Below, one piece after another: positions 41,257-50,800 of a stretch of 64,000 nt of DNA. The stretch's first letter is position 1. Each line of letters begins with the position of its first letter. Origin of the DNA: Candidatus Krumholzibacteriia bacterium (GTDB lineage: Bacteria; Krumholzibacteriota; Krumholzibacteriia; LZORAL124-64-63); the NCBI GenBank assembly GCA_024763215.1, contig JANTFX010000002.1, forward strand, positions 42,076-106,075, in the 5' to 3' direction. The position numbers were made by a program, and so were the translations under genes. Under the pieces are notes generated by a model. That model ran no database searches. It was not told where the DNA came from and worked only from the letters and a program-made list of their open reading frames with translations.

Positions 41257-42137
41257 CAGAACCACCGCGTCACCACACAGCGTGCGGCCGGGCGTGCCCA
41301 GACCGGCGCCACCTCCACCTGCACGTTCATGCCCAGGACCTGCGCGCCCGGTTCGTCATCCTGCTTGCCGGCACCCATCACCGCATCGACCACCGAGACG
41401 GCCCGGTTCACCACGGCGAAGAGGATCATGAAATCCCGCCGGTCGTAGGCGTTGCTCGCATCGGCCCGCAGCTGCCGGTAACCGTACAGACGGTCCATGT
41501 TCGCCCACTGCCAGGCATCCTGCGCATCGATCAGGCCGGACACCGGTTCCTGCAGCGCACGCGCCTCACGGTACCGGTCCTCGTTGTAGGAGTCGCTGTC
41601 CATGTAGCGGGCGACATTCTGCCAGTAATTATCATCGTGGCTGCCGCTGGTACCCGCGTAGATGCCGGCGAAGTCCCGGGCGTCGTCCATGCGGTTGTCG
41701 CCCTGGGTGTCGAAGATGAAGTAGGTGGCCCAGATGGCCACCTCGGCACCACACATGATGTAGGCCTTCTGGTGCCGCCCGTTGTAATACTGGCCCGCCC
41801 CCGGCAGCACCGCCGAGAGCAGCCCCGCCTTGAATTTTTCGCCCAGATGGGAAGGTCCCTGTTCCAGATCCCGTTCTTTTTTGATCCCCCCCCCGAACTC
41901 GTCGGGTTGGTCGTCAAAGCCCTGCCCGCCGATCTGCATCCAGGCCCCCGGCGCACCGCCGGAACCGTCATGGGCTTGCACCAGCTGCCGCCAATGGCTC
42001 GACCCGAACCACATCCGGACCCCGCCTGCGGGCCCGTCCTGTGCGGCGGCGCCCCCGGGGATCATCCCCACCGACAGCAGGGCCAGGGCACAGGTCAGGC
42101 CCAGCCTTGCGATACTTCCCCTGATCTTCAGATTCAA
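41256..42137 (-). CDS. DUF5683-like membrane-associated protein
   Basis: About 293 aa with a signal peptide (MNLKIRGSIARLGLTCALALLSVGM...AAA|QDG). The DUF5683-type segment AGLLSAVLPGAGQYYNGRHQKAYIM is followed by a hydrophobic stretch EVAIWATYFIF (about residues 105-145). The C-terminal DFMILFAVVNRAVSVVDAVM is also conserved-looking. I favour a TTG start at 42137 because CGGGAGG lies 6 nt upstream; the ATG at 42164 (ORF track) has only a weak ribosome site. It is followed by the NHL lipoprotein with a TGATG overlap. The biochemical role of DUF5683 is unknown. Confidence 0.8.
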   Translation of the reverse strand: MNLKIRGSIARLGLTCALALLSVGMIPGGAAAQDGPAGGVRMWFGSSHWRQLVQAHDGSGGAPGAWMQIGGQGFDDQPDEFGGGIKKERDLEQGPSHLGEKFKAGLLSAVLPGAGQYYNGRHQKAYIMCGAEVAIWATYFIFDTQGDNRMDDARDFAGIYAGTSGSHDDNYWQNVARYMDSDSYNEDRYREARALQEPVSGLIDAQDAWQWANMDRLYGYRQLRADASNAYDRRDFMILFAVVNRAVSVVDAVMGAGKQDDEPGAQVLGMNVQVEVAPVWARPAARCVVTRWF

Positions 42138-42165
42138 TGCTCGCCTCCCGGTAGGCCTGGTCATG

Positions 42166-43125
42166 TCAGAAACTCACTGCCGCGGCCATGGTCCCGCCCT
42201 TGAACCCGCGCGGCTGGGCCAAAAGGCTGATCTGATGACCGGAGACCTCCAGGTCCCGGCTCGGACCGCCACCCAGGATACCCTCGAGGTAGGCGGTCTG
42301 GATCACGCTGAAGACACGCAACCCGATGTTCACGAACAGCCAGTTGTCACGCTTGGAATAGGCATCATCGGATCGGCCCCGCATCTCCCGGTAGATGTCC
42401 CGGTGGTGGGAGGTGAACGGCTGGCGCAGGTCGGCCAGGGTGCCGGTCGGTTCGTAGCCGCCGGTCAGCACCGTGTCATTGGGGTTGACGAAATCATCCC
42501 ACCCGAACACGAACTGGTCCCACTTGCCGAGGTTCTCGTAGTACTCCCAGTGGTCGTCGGCTTCGCTGACCCACAGGGGCAGGTTGCCCTCGAAATCATC
42601 CACGCTGGAAACGGGCTGCACATCGTCGAAATAATCCAGACCCAGCCCGCCCCGGACTTCGTCCTCGCTGGTGGGGTCGTAGGCGGCCACCAGTCGATCC
42701 ACGCTCCAGTGCTCGTCGGCGTAGTTGAAGAAATCCTGCTGGATGTCGTCACCGTCGTTGTCGTTCTTGATGACCTGGGTCCAGGCGAAGATGTCGGCGG
42801 CCATCATCACATAACCCCGCTTGTAGCCCAGCATGGCCTCGCCGCTGCCCGGCAGGATCAACGAGGAGAGGATGTGCAGGCCGGCCTTCTTGCCCTCGTG
42901 GGACCTCTCGAACGAGGGCACCTCGGGCGCGGCGCCGCCGATCTCAACCTGATCCGCTGCGAAGCCCAGCAGGGCCTGGTCGGCCAAGGCGGTCCGCTGC
43001 AGCAGCCAGCCTGCCCGTTCGAGGTTCCCGGGGCCGCAGGCGGCAGGAGAAGCCAGGCCGGTCGCCGCGGAGGCAAGGATCACCGCTGCGGTCGTCAGGA
43101 TCATCACGGTTGTCTTCATGCTCAT
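42166..43125 (-). CDS. Second DUF5683-like exported protein
   Basis: A 319-aa exported protein with a signal peptide (MSMKTTVMILTTAAVILASAATGLASPAA). The core resembles its downstream neighbour: GLHILSSLILPGSGEAMLGYKRGYVMMAADIFAWTQV, then a long acidic, aromatic-rich segment and FVNIGLRVFSVIQTAYLEGIL. It is therefore probably a diverged paralogue. The ATG at 43125 has AAGGAG 8 nt upstream. It lies 38 bp after the M6 protease stop. The pair may act together at the envelope, but nothing in the sequence names the job. Confidence 0.8.
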   Translation of the reverse strand: MSMKTTVMILTTAAVILASAATGLASPAACGPGNLERAGWLLQRTALADQALLGFAADQVEIGGAAPEVPSFERSHEGKKAGLHILSSLILPGSGEAMLGYKRGYVMMAADIFAWTQVIKNDNDGDDIQQDFFNYADEHWSVDRLVAAYDPTSEDEVRGGLGLDYFDDVQPVSSVDDFEGNLPLWVSEADDHWEYYENLGKWDQFVFGWDDFVNPNDTVLTGGYEPTGTLADLRQPFTSHHRDIYREMRGRSDDAYSKRDNWLFVNIGLRVFSVIQTAYLEGILGGGPSRDLEVSGHQISLLAQPRGFKGGTMAAAVSF

Positions 43126-43163
43126 GAAAGCGTCTCCTTTTCGCCGGACGCACGTCCGGACAT

Positions 43164-46100
43164 TCACCGTTCGACGGCCAGGGTCATGGTACGCGAGATG
43201 CGGCCTCCGGTCCCGCTGAATTCCAGCCGGCAGACATAGAGCCCGCTGGCCAGGTCCGGCAGATCCACCGCCTTCTCGTTAATGGTTCCGGGCACGGCGG
43301 GAATCTCGGCCGCGTAAACGACCTCGCCCTCCAGGTTATGAATCCTGAACCGGGCAGGCCGGGCATCCCCGCTGTAGAACCGGACCGTCAGGGGCACCTG
43401 GCCCAAAGGATTGGGATAGAGCAGGGCCGTGTCGGCATCCTTGGCGGCCGGGGCGCCCGCGCCCAGGTCGGCAGGAGTTCCACCGGGCCCCAGGCGCGCC
43501 GGACTTCCGCGAGGCCCGAGCCATTCGCTGGTCCTGCTGCCGCTGGAAGCCGGCGCCAAAGCGAAGCCGGTGATACGGCCGTTGACGAGGTTGCGCCCGA
43601 ACGGGGGACCCGCGTAACCGCCGCGGCTGGCCAGCCACAGGATGCGCGGCATTTCCGGGCCGTACCCGGAGCCGATGGCCAGGCCCGCTATCGCCCTGTC
43701 GCCCCAGCGGAAAGGGAACCCGGCCTGCAGGCCGCCGCCGGCATCCAGGCAAAGCAGATGGCCGCCGTCGGTCTGGAAATAGACCTCATTGATGCCGTCC
43801 CCGGTGCCGTCGCCGACCACCACCGGACCGGAGATGACCGTGCTGTCGGGCAAGGGGAACAGATCCCTGAGGCTGGTCGGCCAACCGCTCAAGGGCACGC
43901 CCTCGGCCGAAAAAGCCAAGATCCTGCTCTCGGTGGCCAGGACCACATCGTCCGAACCGTCGCCGTCGAGATCCGCAACCGCGGGTTCGCACACCAGCTT
44001 CCGGTCCGCATCAAGAGGCGCCACCTCCGACCAGCGGACGCCTTCCAGAACCCATGCCCCCACCGCACCCTCATCGTCGAAAACATCCAGCCTGCCACCG
44101 GCGGCGGGACCCACCCGGGAAGCCCGCACCCTGCCCCGGGCCTGGCGCGCAACGTAGGAGTGGAAATCCGCCAGGAGGCGGCCGGCCCCCGCATCGAGCC
44201 TGACCTCGTACCATCCGGAGATCGCCGCCACCACGGCGCGGGCAGCCGCGCCCGCACCCCGTGCCAGCAGAGCCGCCCCTGAGGCCCCGGGCTCCAGAAT
44301 CAGACCCTCACCTACCTGCTGGCCGGTCTGCAGGTCCAGGGCCACGGCCTGATCGTCGGTGGTGACGGCCAAGGCCACGGCATCATCGCCACCAGAGCTC
44401 AGGACCACCGGGCCGGCGCCGATACCCGCGCCCAGGTCATGGGTCCAGACCTCGTCCACGGTGGTGCCCAGGTTCGTCAAGCCCACGGTCCCGTCGACCG
44501 TCCCCCACAACAGGGCCGTCTGGCCGGGCCCGGTCGTCAGGGCCGCAGGTGGGCCAGCAAGGGGCCCGGGCAACCGGGTGATGGCGCCCTCGGGCCCCTC
44601 CACCTGGCCGGGCCACACGGGGAAGCCCGAGGGGTTCAGGCCATAGAGGTAATAGGCCGCAGCCTGCCCGGAATCCGGTGGGGCATCGGCGAAGATGAGG
44701 GTGCTGCGGCCGTCAGCCAGCACGACCGGGGTCAGCGAGCCCGCATCCAGGGCGTGGGCCTGGCCCGGCGTCTGGAGGGGCAGGGACCAGGGGAAACCGC
44801 CGAGCACGGGTCTGATCCCCGCGCCGAAACGCATGACGCTGGTCCGGTTGCCCACGTTGGGACCCACGTCATCGAGGAAGAAGCCCGACCACGAGCGATC
44901 CACGCAACGGCTGGAAGGGAAGCCCTCGGTGAACAGGTTGTTGTAGCCGGAGGTGGCTCCGGTGGCGTCATAGCCGCCGAAGGGGTCAAGCACCGAGCCG
45001 TACCAGCCCAGGACATACGAATCCAGGACACCGATGTCGGTGATCCCGTCCGCCTCGACCAGGCGCAGCCCGTCGCCCTGGGTGTTGATGGTGTTGCCGG
45101 CCAGGCCCCGCTCGATGCGATCCTCGTTCACATGCCAGACCAGCACCCCGCCGGCGGGCATGAAGTAGTCGTACAGGCCCGAATTCTGCCAGAACCCCTG
45201 GGGCCTCTCCCCGGCCAGGTAGAGGATCACGCCGGTGTCCTCGTCCCGTTCGAACGACAGGTTCTGATACGGGGTCTCCCCCGGCCCGGTCGGCACCCAG
45301 CGGTTCTCCAGCAGGAACCACTCGCGGGGCGAAACCCCGGCCCGCAAGGCCTGGGGATAGCGCAGGTCGAAATCCCCGCTGACACCGTCATAGATACCGT
45401 ACTGATCGCGGGGTACCTCGACGGCCGGCAGACGGTAGGTCTGCTCGGTTCCCTGGACCTCGCCCAGATCCAGCCAGCCCAGGTACCACTTGTTCCAGGC
45501 GCCCAGGGAAGGCGGCAGGACCCCGTTCGCCACGACGAACACGGTATCCCCCTCGTCGGTCACCGTGCCGATGGTCACCCCCAGGTTGGTGCCGGAATCC
45601 ATGAGGTCCCAGATGCCGGCATTGGGGGTCATGGTGTCCGTGTTGTAGACATCCACCAGGCCCAGGGCATGGCCGAACTCATGGTAGAAGGCGGCGGCGA
45701 TGCTGCCGGGGTACCCGTCCTGATTGGTGGTCTCGGGAATGATGGAGCACTCGGACAGCATGCCCTTGGCGCCGGTTGTCGAATCGACGCTCGCCAGGGC
45801 CTGGGGCTCGCCCAGGGTCAGGAAGAAGGTCGGGATGTCGTTGGGGGAATCCCCGTTGATGTCGCTCTGCCAGTCACCGCCGGCATGGACGAAGATGATG
45901 TACGTGAAGGGGTTGTCATCATCGTAGTTGGCCAGATCGGCCGACCCGTCCGCCTGGGTGGCCGCATCGGCGGCGGTCATCATGTCCCTGACCAGGCGTT
46001 CCAGTTCCGCCAGGGTCCACAGGCCCTCCGACCCGGGTCCGTAATCGGCGACGTCGCTGACCTTGTAGCTGCCGTCAGGATCCTCGGGCAACACCCTGCC

Positions 46101-46697
46101 CTCGATGTGCAGGCGCCCCCCGGACTGGTAATCGTAGAACTGGGCCAGACCCTGCAGATGGGCCTCGTAGAAGGCCTTGTCGTGGGGCGGCGGATCGATT
46201 TCCAGGGGCCCGGGGTCGGCCAGGGGCTCCAGGACGAAGTTCCCGTCAGGGGCGATGGTCGTCAGGTTGGAATCCCGGTTGGTCTCGAACGACATCCGGA
46301 TGATGAGGATCCGGAGGGTGTCCTGAACATCCAGGGCCGTCTTTCCGGGCTGCTGGGCAGTACCGGCCGAGAACAGGGCCGGACCCAGCCCCCGGCTCCG
46401 CAACAGATCCACGCTTTTGCGTGACACCTGGCGTTCGCCGAGCAGGCTGTGGATGGCGAGCCAGCGCCGCGAATGCTCCGCCGCGCGCGCCTGCTCCCGT
46501 GCCAGGGCCTGCCTGCCCGAGGCGTTCTCCCTGACGAGCATGGGGTTCCACCGGTAGGCAGGAAGGCGCCCATAGGGCGCATGATCCCCCGCCCAGGAAT
46601 CCGCGGCCCCCGCACAGACCAGGACCATGGCCAGCACCGCCGCCAACCTGCGCCCCTGAGGACGCAGGCCGGCGGCTCTATGGAATCGGCTTACCAA
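43164..46697 (-). CDS. M6-family secreted metalloprotease with C-terminal sorting-type domain
   Basis: An 1177-aa exported protein. After the signal peptide (about residues 1-36) and a pro-region, the zinc protease domain carries FYHEFGHALGLVDVY (about 335-350), the HExxHxLGxxD signature of M6 peptidases. A propeller-like region with repeated FG-GAP/VCBS-type elements (ADLDGDGSDDVVL; GDGTGDGINEVYF) covers about 880-1060. The last 85 residues (LLYPNPLGQ...RFRIHNLEGEVVYAAEI...GLYVCRL) resemble the FlgD-like/T9SS type A sorting domain. It is a likely substrate of the PorU/PorV system next to it. The start is TTG, with TAGGAG 6 nt upstream. Confidence 0.9.
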   Translation of the reverse strand: MVSRFHRAAGLRPQGRRLAAVLAMVLVCAGAADSWAGDHAPYGRLPAYRWNPMLVRENASGRQALAREQARAAEHSRRWLAIHSLLGERQVSRKSVDLLRSRGLGPALFSAGTAQQPGKTALDVQDTLRILIIRMSFETNRDSNLTTIAPDGNFVLEPLADPGPLEIDPPPHDKAFYEAHLQGLAQFYDYQSGGRLHIEGRVLPEDPDGSYKVSDVADYGPGSEGLWTLAELERLVRDMMTAADAATQADGSADLANYDDDNPFTYIIFVHAGGDWQSDINGDSPNDIPTFFLTLGEPQALASVDSTTGAKGMLSECSIIPETTNQDGYPGSIAAAFYHEFGHALGLVDVYNTDTMTPNAGIWDLMDSGTNLGVTIGTVTDEGDTVFVVANGVLPPSLGAWNKWYLGWLDLGEVQGTEQTYRLPAVEVPRDQYGIYDGVSGDFDLRYPQALRAGVSPREWFLLENRWVPTGPGETPYQNLSFERDEDTGVILYLAGERPQGFWQNSGLYDYFMPAGGVLVWHVNEDRIERGLAGNTINTQGDGLRLVEADGITDIGVLDSYVLGWYGSVLDPFGGYDATGATSGYNNLFTEGFPSSRCVDRSWSGFFLDDVGPNVGNRTSVMRFGAGIRPVLGGFPWSLPLQTPGQAHALDAGSLTPVVLADGRSTLIFADAPPDSGQAAAYYLYGLNPSGFPVWPGQVEGPEGAITRLPGPLAGPPAALTTGPGQTALLWGTVDGTVGLTNLGTTVDEVWTHDLGAGIGAGPVVLSSGGDDAVALAVTTDDQAVALDLQTGQQVGEGLILEPGASGAALLARGAGAAARAVVAAISGWYEVRLDAGAGRLLADFHSYVARQARGRVRASRVGPAAGGRLDVFDDEGAVGAWVLEGVRWSEVAPLDADRKLVCEPAVADLDGDGSDDVVLATESRILAFSAEGVPLSGWPTSLRDLFPLPDSTVISGPVVVGDGTGDGINEVYFQTDGGHLLCLDAGGGLQAGFPFRWGDRAIAGLAIGSGYGPEMPRILWLASRGGYAGPPFGRNLVNGRITGFALAPASSGSRTSEWLGPRGSPARLGPGGTPADLGAGAPAAKDADTALLYPNPLGQVPLTVRFYSGDARPARFRIHNLEGEVVYAAEIPAVPGTINEKAVDLPDLASGLYVCRLEFSGTGGRISRTMTLAVER

Positions 46698-46740
46698 GAC
46701 GGACTCCTAACCTCTGAAGAAAAAACCCCGCGGCAGGTCA

Positions 46741-47766
46741 TCAGAACCTGTACGCGAAGGACAGCCTCTTGACCGTGGGCAGTCCCTTGGCCTGGGGCAC
46801 CGAGGCGTAGTCGAAGGTGATGGCCTGGCCGACCCAGCGGTTCAGGTCCACCCCGAAGCCGTAGGTCGAGTCGTTGATGTCCCCGAAATCGGCGCTCTTG
46901 TAACCGATGCGCACGAACAGCGAGCGCAGGTAGTTCCATTCGACCCCGCCGCCGTATTCCTCTTCCTCGGTGGCGAACCCGGTGCCCCACTTGTCGTCCT
47001 TGTACTTGTACAGAGGCACGAGGTAATCCGCCACCGCCAGCAAGCCCATGTACTCGCTGTGGTAAAGGCTGGTGGCCAGGCCGACCGTCATCTTGCGCGG
47101 CATGGGGTCGTTCTGGGCGGCGTTGACGTGCTGGATCCCGGGCCCCAGGTTGGCCACGGCCAGACCCAGGTTGGACCGCAGGCTCGGCACCTTCATGTGG
47201 ATGCCGAAATCGACGCCGAAGCTGTCGCCGCTGCCGCTGCCGGTGGTGTCCTGCAGGAACTGCGAGTCGGCCAGCTTGTCACGGAAATACTTGGCGCCGA
47301 TGCCGACGCCGATGGTGCTGGTCAGCCGCACGGCGTAGGTGGCGCCGAAGGCCCACTCGTAGGAAGAGAAGGTGCCCTTGTCGGTCTGGTCCTCGTCGGT
47401 GGCCTGCTGGGTGCCCATGTCCAGATAGTTCAGGTACACGCCGAAGGCGCCGGTCTGCCCCATGGGGGTGCCGTAGCCCACCCAGTAAAGACCGATATCG
47501 TTGGCCAGGCCCTCGGCCAGGCTCGATTGCATGATCTGCAGATCATGGGGCCGCTGGCGCAGGGGCATGAAGGCGAAACCACCGGGGTTCCACCACATGG
47601 CCGTGGCGTCCTGGGACAGGGCCGTGCCGGCCTCGCCCATGGCATTGTAACGGGCCCCCACCGGGAACACCAGGTTGATGGCGCCCGCACCGGAAGCCAG
47701 GACGTCGCCGGTCATACCGACCGCGAGCATGAGGGCCAACACGGCCACCATCGAGATCCTCTTCAT
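46741..47766 (-). CDS. porV: PorV/LptO-like outer-membrane protein of T9SS
   Basis: A 341-aa beta-barrel with a signal peptide (about residues 1-24). The diagnostic PorV/PorQ opening is GAGAINLVFPVGARYNAMGEAGTALSQDATAMWWNPGGFAF, and the protein ends in Phe. In Bacteroidota, PorV shuttles T9SS substrates to the sortase PorU. Here it lies directly after the PorU-like gene and before a likely substrate protease. The ATG at 47766 has GGAGGT 9 nt upstream; the ORF-track start at 47823 overlaps the previous stop. The 53-bp gap to porU contains GC-rich inverted sequence without a T-run. Confidence 0.85.
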   Translation of the reverse strand: MKRISMVAVLALMLAVGMTGDVLASGAGAINLVFPVGARYNAMGEAGTALSQDATAMWWNPGGFAFMPLRQRPHDLQIMQSSLAEGLANDIGLYWVGYGTPMGQTGAFGVYLNYLDMGTQQATDEDQTDKGTFSSYEWAFGATYAVRLTSTIGVGIGAKYFRDKLADSQFLQDTTGSGSGDSFGVDFGIHMKVPSLRSNLGLAVANLGPGIQHVNAAQNDPMPRKMTVGLATSLYHSEYMGLLAVADYLVPLYKYKDDKWGTGFATEEEEYGGGVEWNYLRSLFVRIGYKSADFGDINDSTYGFGVDLNRWVGQAITFDYASVPQAKGLPTVKRLSFAYRF

Positions 47767-47819
47767 GGTTTTCTTACCTCCACTAGGGTGATGATTCCCC
47801 TGACGGGAAATCCCGGGGA

Positions 47820-50800
47820 TCACCTCATGACGACCAGCTTGCCGGTCTTGGTGATCTCCCTTTCATCGGCGGAAGCCGCAAGCCCCCGCAGCACGAAAAG
47901 ATAGGTTCCGTTGGCGATCTCATCGCCGCGATCGTCCCGGCCGTCCCAGGCCATGATCACAGGGCCTGCGCTGGCGAAATCCTGACGGGTGGTCTTGATG
48001 CGCCGGCCGGCCAGGGTGTAGATCTCCCACTGGACGGTCATGGGATCGCTCAGATCGAATAAAAGTCGGCACGGCCCGGGCGTGGGATTAGGAAAAAGGG
48101 TCACATTTTCCAGGCCACGCACGCCGGCCGGGATGAGCTGGAAGCTCAAGGTGTCGCTGCCGACGTTGCCCAGGGCGTCGCTGGCGTGCAGGGCTGCGCG
48201 GTGGCTGCCCAGATCCAGATCCGCCGGCAGGGGGAAGGACAGCCGACCGGCCGTGTAGCTGTTCTGGTCGAAGGTGAAGCTGCCGGTCACGTCGGTCATG
48301 AATCCGGTGTCGTCGAATTCCAGGAGCAGGCTGTTGCCGGGGCTCGTGCCGAGGATGGCGATGCCGCTGCTGTCGGCCAGCTGGGCGGTCAGCAGGGATC
48401 CGGTGCGCACGCGGTAGCGTCCGTCCGCGAAAGCCATCTCGATGCGGGGGCCCTCCACGTCGTTGCCGGACTGTCCGTTGCCGCGCTCGCTGGAAAGCCG
48501 CACCACACCGGCCCGCTCGGTGCCGCCCCCGGTGACGATGACCCTGATGCGCGCATCGTCCCCGTAGCGGAACTGGGCCGGGTTCATGAAGGGGATCTCC
48601 AGGCCGGCGCCGGTGGCGATCCCGGTGCCCCGAAAGACGCTGGCCCCCTTGTGGTGGTAGTAGCGCTCGGTGGGCGTGTAGATGTACAGCGGTGGCGGGT
48701 TCGGATTGCGGGTATAGGTGTACACGACATAGCCCTGATCGAAGCCCGAATCCTCCACCCTCACATCGTAACTGTCTCCGGGCTGGGGCGGATCCTGGCC
48801 GTCGGTGGCCAGGATGACGGCCTGCTTCGCCGCGGTGAAAAGGGTGTCCACGCTGCCGGCGGCGAACTCCAGCACATCCGGGGGGTTGGGCAGCGACAGC
48901 GCCGGATCGCCCATGATGTTGAAATGCTGGGAATTCTCGATATCGGGATTCCAGACCATGAGGCCCTTGGCCTCCATCAGGGCCAGCCCGATGGTCTGGT
49001 CGGCGGCCACGTGCCCGTCAGGGTACAGGTCGGCATAGAAGGCATTGGAGATCTTGTCATTGCTGCTGCTGTAGCTGACCTGGCTGGCGGTGATACAGGC
49101 GATGGCCCCACCGGCGGGGGCGCTCAAGAACTCCTCCGCCATGGACAGCCTGTTGGGGCTGTCGAAAACCCCCACGTCGCAGCTGAAAGCCACGAACACA
49201 AAGCGTTTCATCCCGTTGAGCAGGCCGGGGATGTCCCGCGACTGGAAGACCTGTTCGTCGGCCAGGTTATCCTCCGCCCCGTGCCCGATGTAGTGGAAGA
49301 TCGTCGTGCCCTCGGTCATGGCCGCCTTGATGTCGTTGGCCATCTGGGGCTTGAGGTTCGAGGTCGGCGAGGGGAAGGGGTAGGCCACACCGTAGATCTT
49401 CGTGACATCGAGGCTCCGCGGCAGGTATTGCTCGGTCAGCACATCCGCCTGGACGGTATGGTAGATCTCTCCGGTCGTGCCGTACTGGCCGTGCTCGGGC
49501 CGGTTGGCGTCATCGGCGGCGAAGACCAAGCGGTTGCGCCACGAGCCCGGTTCGGGGTTGCCGTCATAGCTGATGATCCTGCTGACCATGTCGAGGGCGT
49601 CGCTGACGGTGCCGGCGGGCAGGCGGCCGCAGGCCAGATCCGGATAGTCCAGGATGCCCGGGGCAAGGTAATCGAACGAGACCAGGCCGTCGTCGGAGGC
49701 ATACGGTGTGGAGGAAGAACCCGAAACGGGAAAATCAGGGAACACGGTCCTGATCTCGGTGGGCAGGAAGTCGTAGAGGCCCTGACCCACCGGATGGCCC
49801 AGATAGTTGCGGTAGTCCCGGCTGGCGTTGCCGATGAAGCACGCGTACTGCAGGCGGTGCCCACCCTGCTCATAGACCCAGCGCAGGTAGTTGCGTATGG
49901 CCCGCGGGTCCTTCTGGCCTCCCGAAAAATTGTCGTAGATGTCCTCGGCCGAGACCGCGGCGGCCGCCGGTGCCGCGATGCCGGGTATGGCCGTGTTCCG
50001 GTAGGCGGCCAGGGTCGTGGCCGCGAAGGCGAAATCGGGCGCGTAGACGACCACGTAATCCAGATCGGTGTCGCCATCCCTAAGCGACGTGGGCTCGGCG
50101 AGTTGCCCCTGGAGATCACCGCCGAAGGCCCCGTCCCTCACCAGCACCAGCTGGTGATCCGCCGCGTCACCGAGGCTGTAGGCCAGCGACCAGTAATCAG
50201 GGTCCTGGGCGTCCCGGTGGGCGACGAGGATCCGGGGGGCCAGAGGGTCGGTCACGTCCCAGACGCTGAGGCTGCCGGCGCCGGGGGCCCGGATGCGGAT
50301 ATCGAAGGGCGAGGCGGGCATACCCGGCTCCACGGCCGAAAAGATCGTTTCCAGGGCTTCCGCACCGGGGTCCAGGATCAAGTCGGCCAGGTAGCTGATA
50401 TCGAAGCTGTCCAGGGCGATGGGCTGCTTGGGGGTGCTGCCGGAGGGCTGGGAGGCGTTGGCCAGGGTCAGGGTGTTCAAACCGTCGTTGACCGCGGTGG
50501 AATTTCCCACCACACGCACGCGCATGCTGTCGGGATTGCTCTGTTCGCTGGAAAGGAAATCCAGGGTCGCCTTCTGGCTGGAATCCCCGTTCAACCACGC
50601 TTCGGCGCTGAACTGGTAGTCGCGATACGAGTAGTAATTCCCCCGGACATCCACCACGAAACGCGCCGTCGCTCCGGCCACAGGATGCCGCAGGGTGAAG
50701 GTGTCCGGGCGCGAGCTGATGACGAAGCTGTCCCAGGCCCAGTTGTCCAGGAACAGGCCGCCGTTGTCCAGAAGCTGCTTTTCCCGGTGCAGCCGGACCC

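Noticed and set aside
46698-46740. T-rich stretch after GC-rich sequence between porV and the M6 protease gene, as a terminator
   Set aside because: The T-run is clear on the minus strand but no stem longer than three pairs could be formed.
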